The notes below the pieces were generated by a model that was not told where the DNA came from, searched no databases, and saw only the letters and a list, made by a program, of their open reading frames with translations. A program made the position numbers and the translations under genes. Below, piece by piece: positions 5,312-5,435 of a DNA stretch of 5,435 bases (position 1 is its first letter; each line of letters begins with the position of its first letter). This DNA comes from JAQUGA01 sp964521105 (GTDB lineage Bacteria > Bacteroidota > Bacteroidia > Bacteroidales > WCHB1-69), in contig CAZFPO010000151.1 in NCBI GenBank assembly GCA_964521105.1, positions 1 through 5,435 of the forward strand, read 5' to 3'.

Positions 5312-5435
5312 ATGAGGACAAACCCCATTCTTAAAATATTTCAACCATTTTATTCATTTATAAATAGCTTATTGTTATTAATCCTTAAATCCGCAAAGAT
5401 TTTTTTCTCATTGATTTTCTTGCTTGATTTTGTGT
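5312..5435 (+). CDS. Possible 5' end of a small hydrophobic protein, truncated by the window edge
   Basis: A frame opens at ATG 5312, directly after an in-frame TAA (5309-5311), and stays open for 41 codons to the window end. It reads MRTNPILKIFQPFYSFINSL, then a hydrophobic run with LLLLIL, SAKIFFSLIFLLDFV. A short basic/aromatic start followed by two hydrophobic runs would suit a membrane protein. Against this, A/T-rich non-coding DNA easily yields Leu/Ile/Phe-rich frames, and no full TAnnTTTG promoter precedes it (the nearest is TAAATTTC at 5287-5294, one base off, without a well-placed -33 box). No family can be recognised. Treat it as a candidate only. Confidence 0.25.
   Translation, partial: MRTNPILKIFQPFYSFINSLLLLILKSAKIFFSLIFLLDFV

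Noticed and set aside
5394..5401. AATCTTTG on the minus strand as a leftward -7 promoter box
   Set aside because: It lacks the leading TA of the consensus, and no TTG lies at a suitable distance upstream.

Overview
The window comes from the chromosome of an AT-rich member of the Bacteroidota (Bacteroidetes). Three things point there. Promoter-like sites of the Bacteroidetes type (TAnnTTTG at -7, TTG/TTTG near -33) lie in front of rplS, the CAP-domain gene and the leftward gene cluster. Start codons have no Shine-Dalgarno sequence and sit in A/T-rich leaders. The protein families (GYF_2 membrane protein, S37/S28-type secreted peptidase, DUF6056-like membrane protein) are typical of this phylum. 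No species can be named from the sequence alone.

Layout. Positions 1-150 are a GC-richer, gene-free patch that looks like dispersed intergenic repeat material: a perfect GGCGGC/GCCGCC hairpin, a tract resembling the 'tgtcattctgagcg...agtgaagaatct' repeats common in this phylum, and two near-identical 14-bp direct repeats. Three leftward genes follow with 16- and 19-bp gaps and probably form one transcript. In transcription order they are a GYF_2-domain multi-pass membrane protein (3824 to 3009), a secreted clan SC serine peptidase of the S37/S28 type with a visible Ser-Asp-His triad (2992 to 1655), and a large DUF6056-like polytopic membrane protein (1635 to 205). A 316-bp divergent intergenic region carries a leftward promoter for that cluster and a rightward promoter for rplS (ribosomal protein L19). 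rplS ends at a textbook intrinsic terminator. The promoter of the next gene overlaps the terminator's T-tract. That gene (4612-5190) encodes a secreted CAP/SCP-domain protein. The last 245 bp hold small inverted repeats and a hydrophobic reading frame that runs off the window edge.

How the genes relate. rplS is housekeeping and independently transcribed. The leftward cluster is entirely envelope-directed (inner-membrane sensor-like or scaffold protein, exported peptidase, polytopic membrane protein with a C-terminal soluble domain), so a shared envelope role is plausible but unproven. I see no mobile element, CRISPR array, defence system, toxin-antitoxin pair or tRNA. The window is mostly ordinary chromosome; the items most worth checking are the repeat patch at the left end, the three-gene envelope cluster and the compact terminator/promoter junction after rplS.
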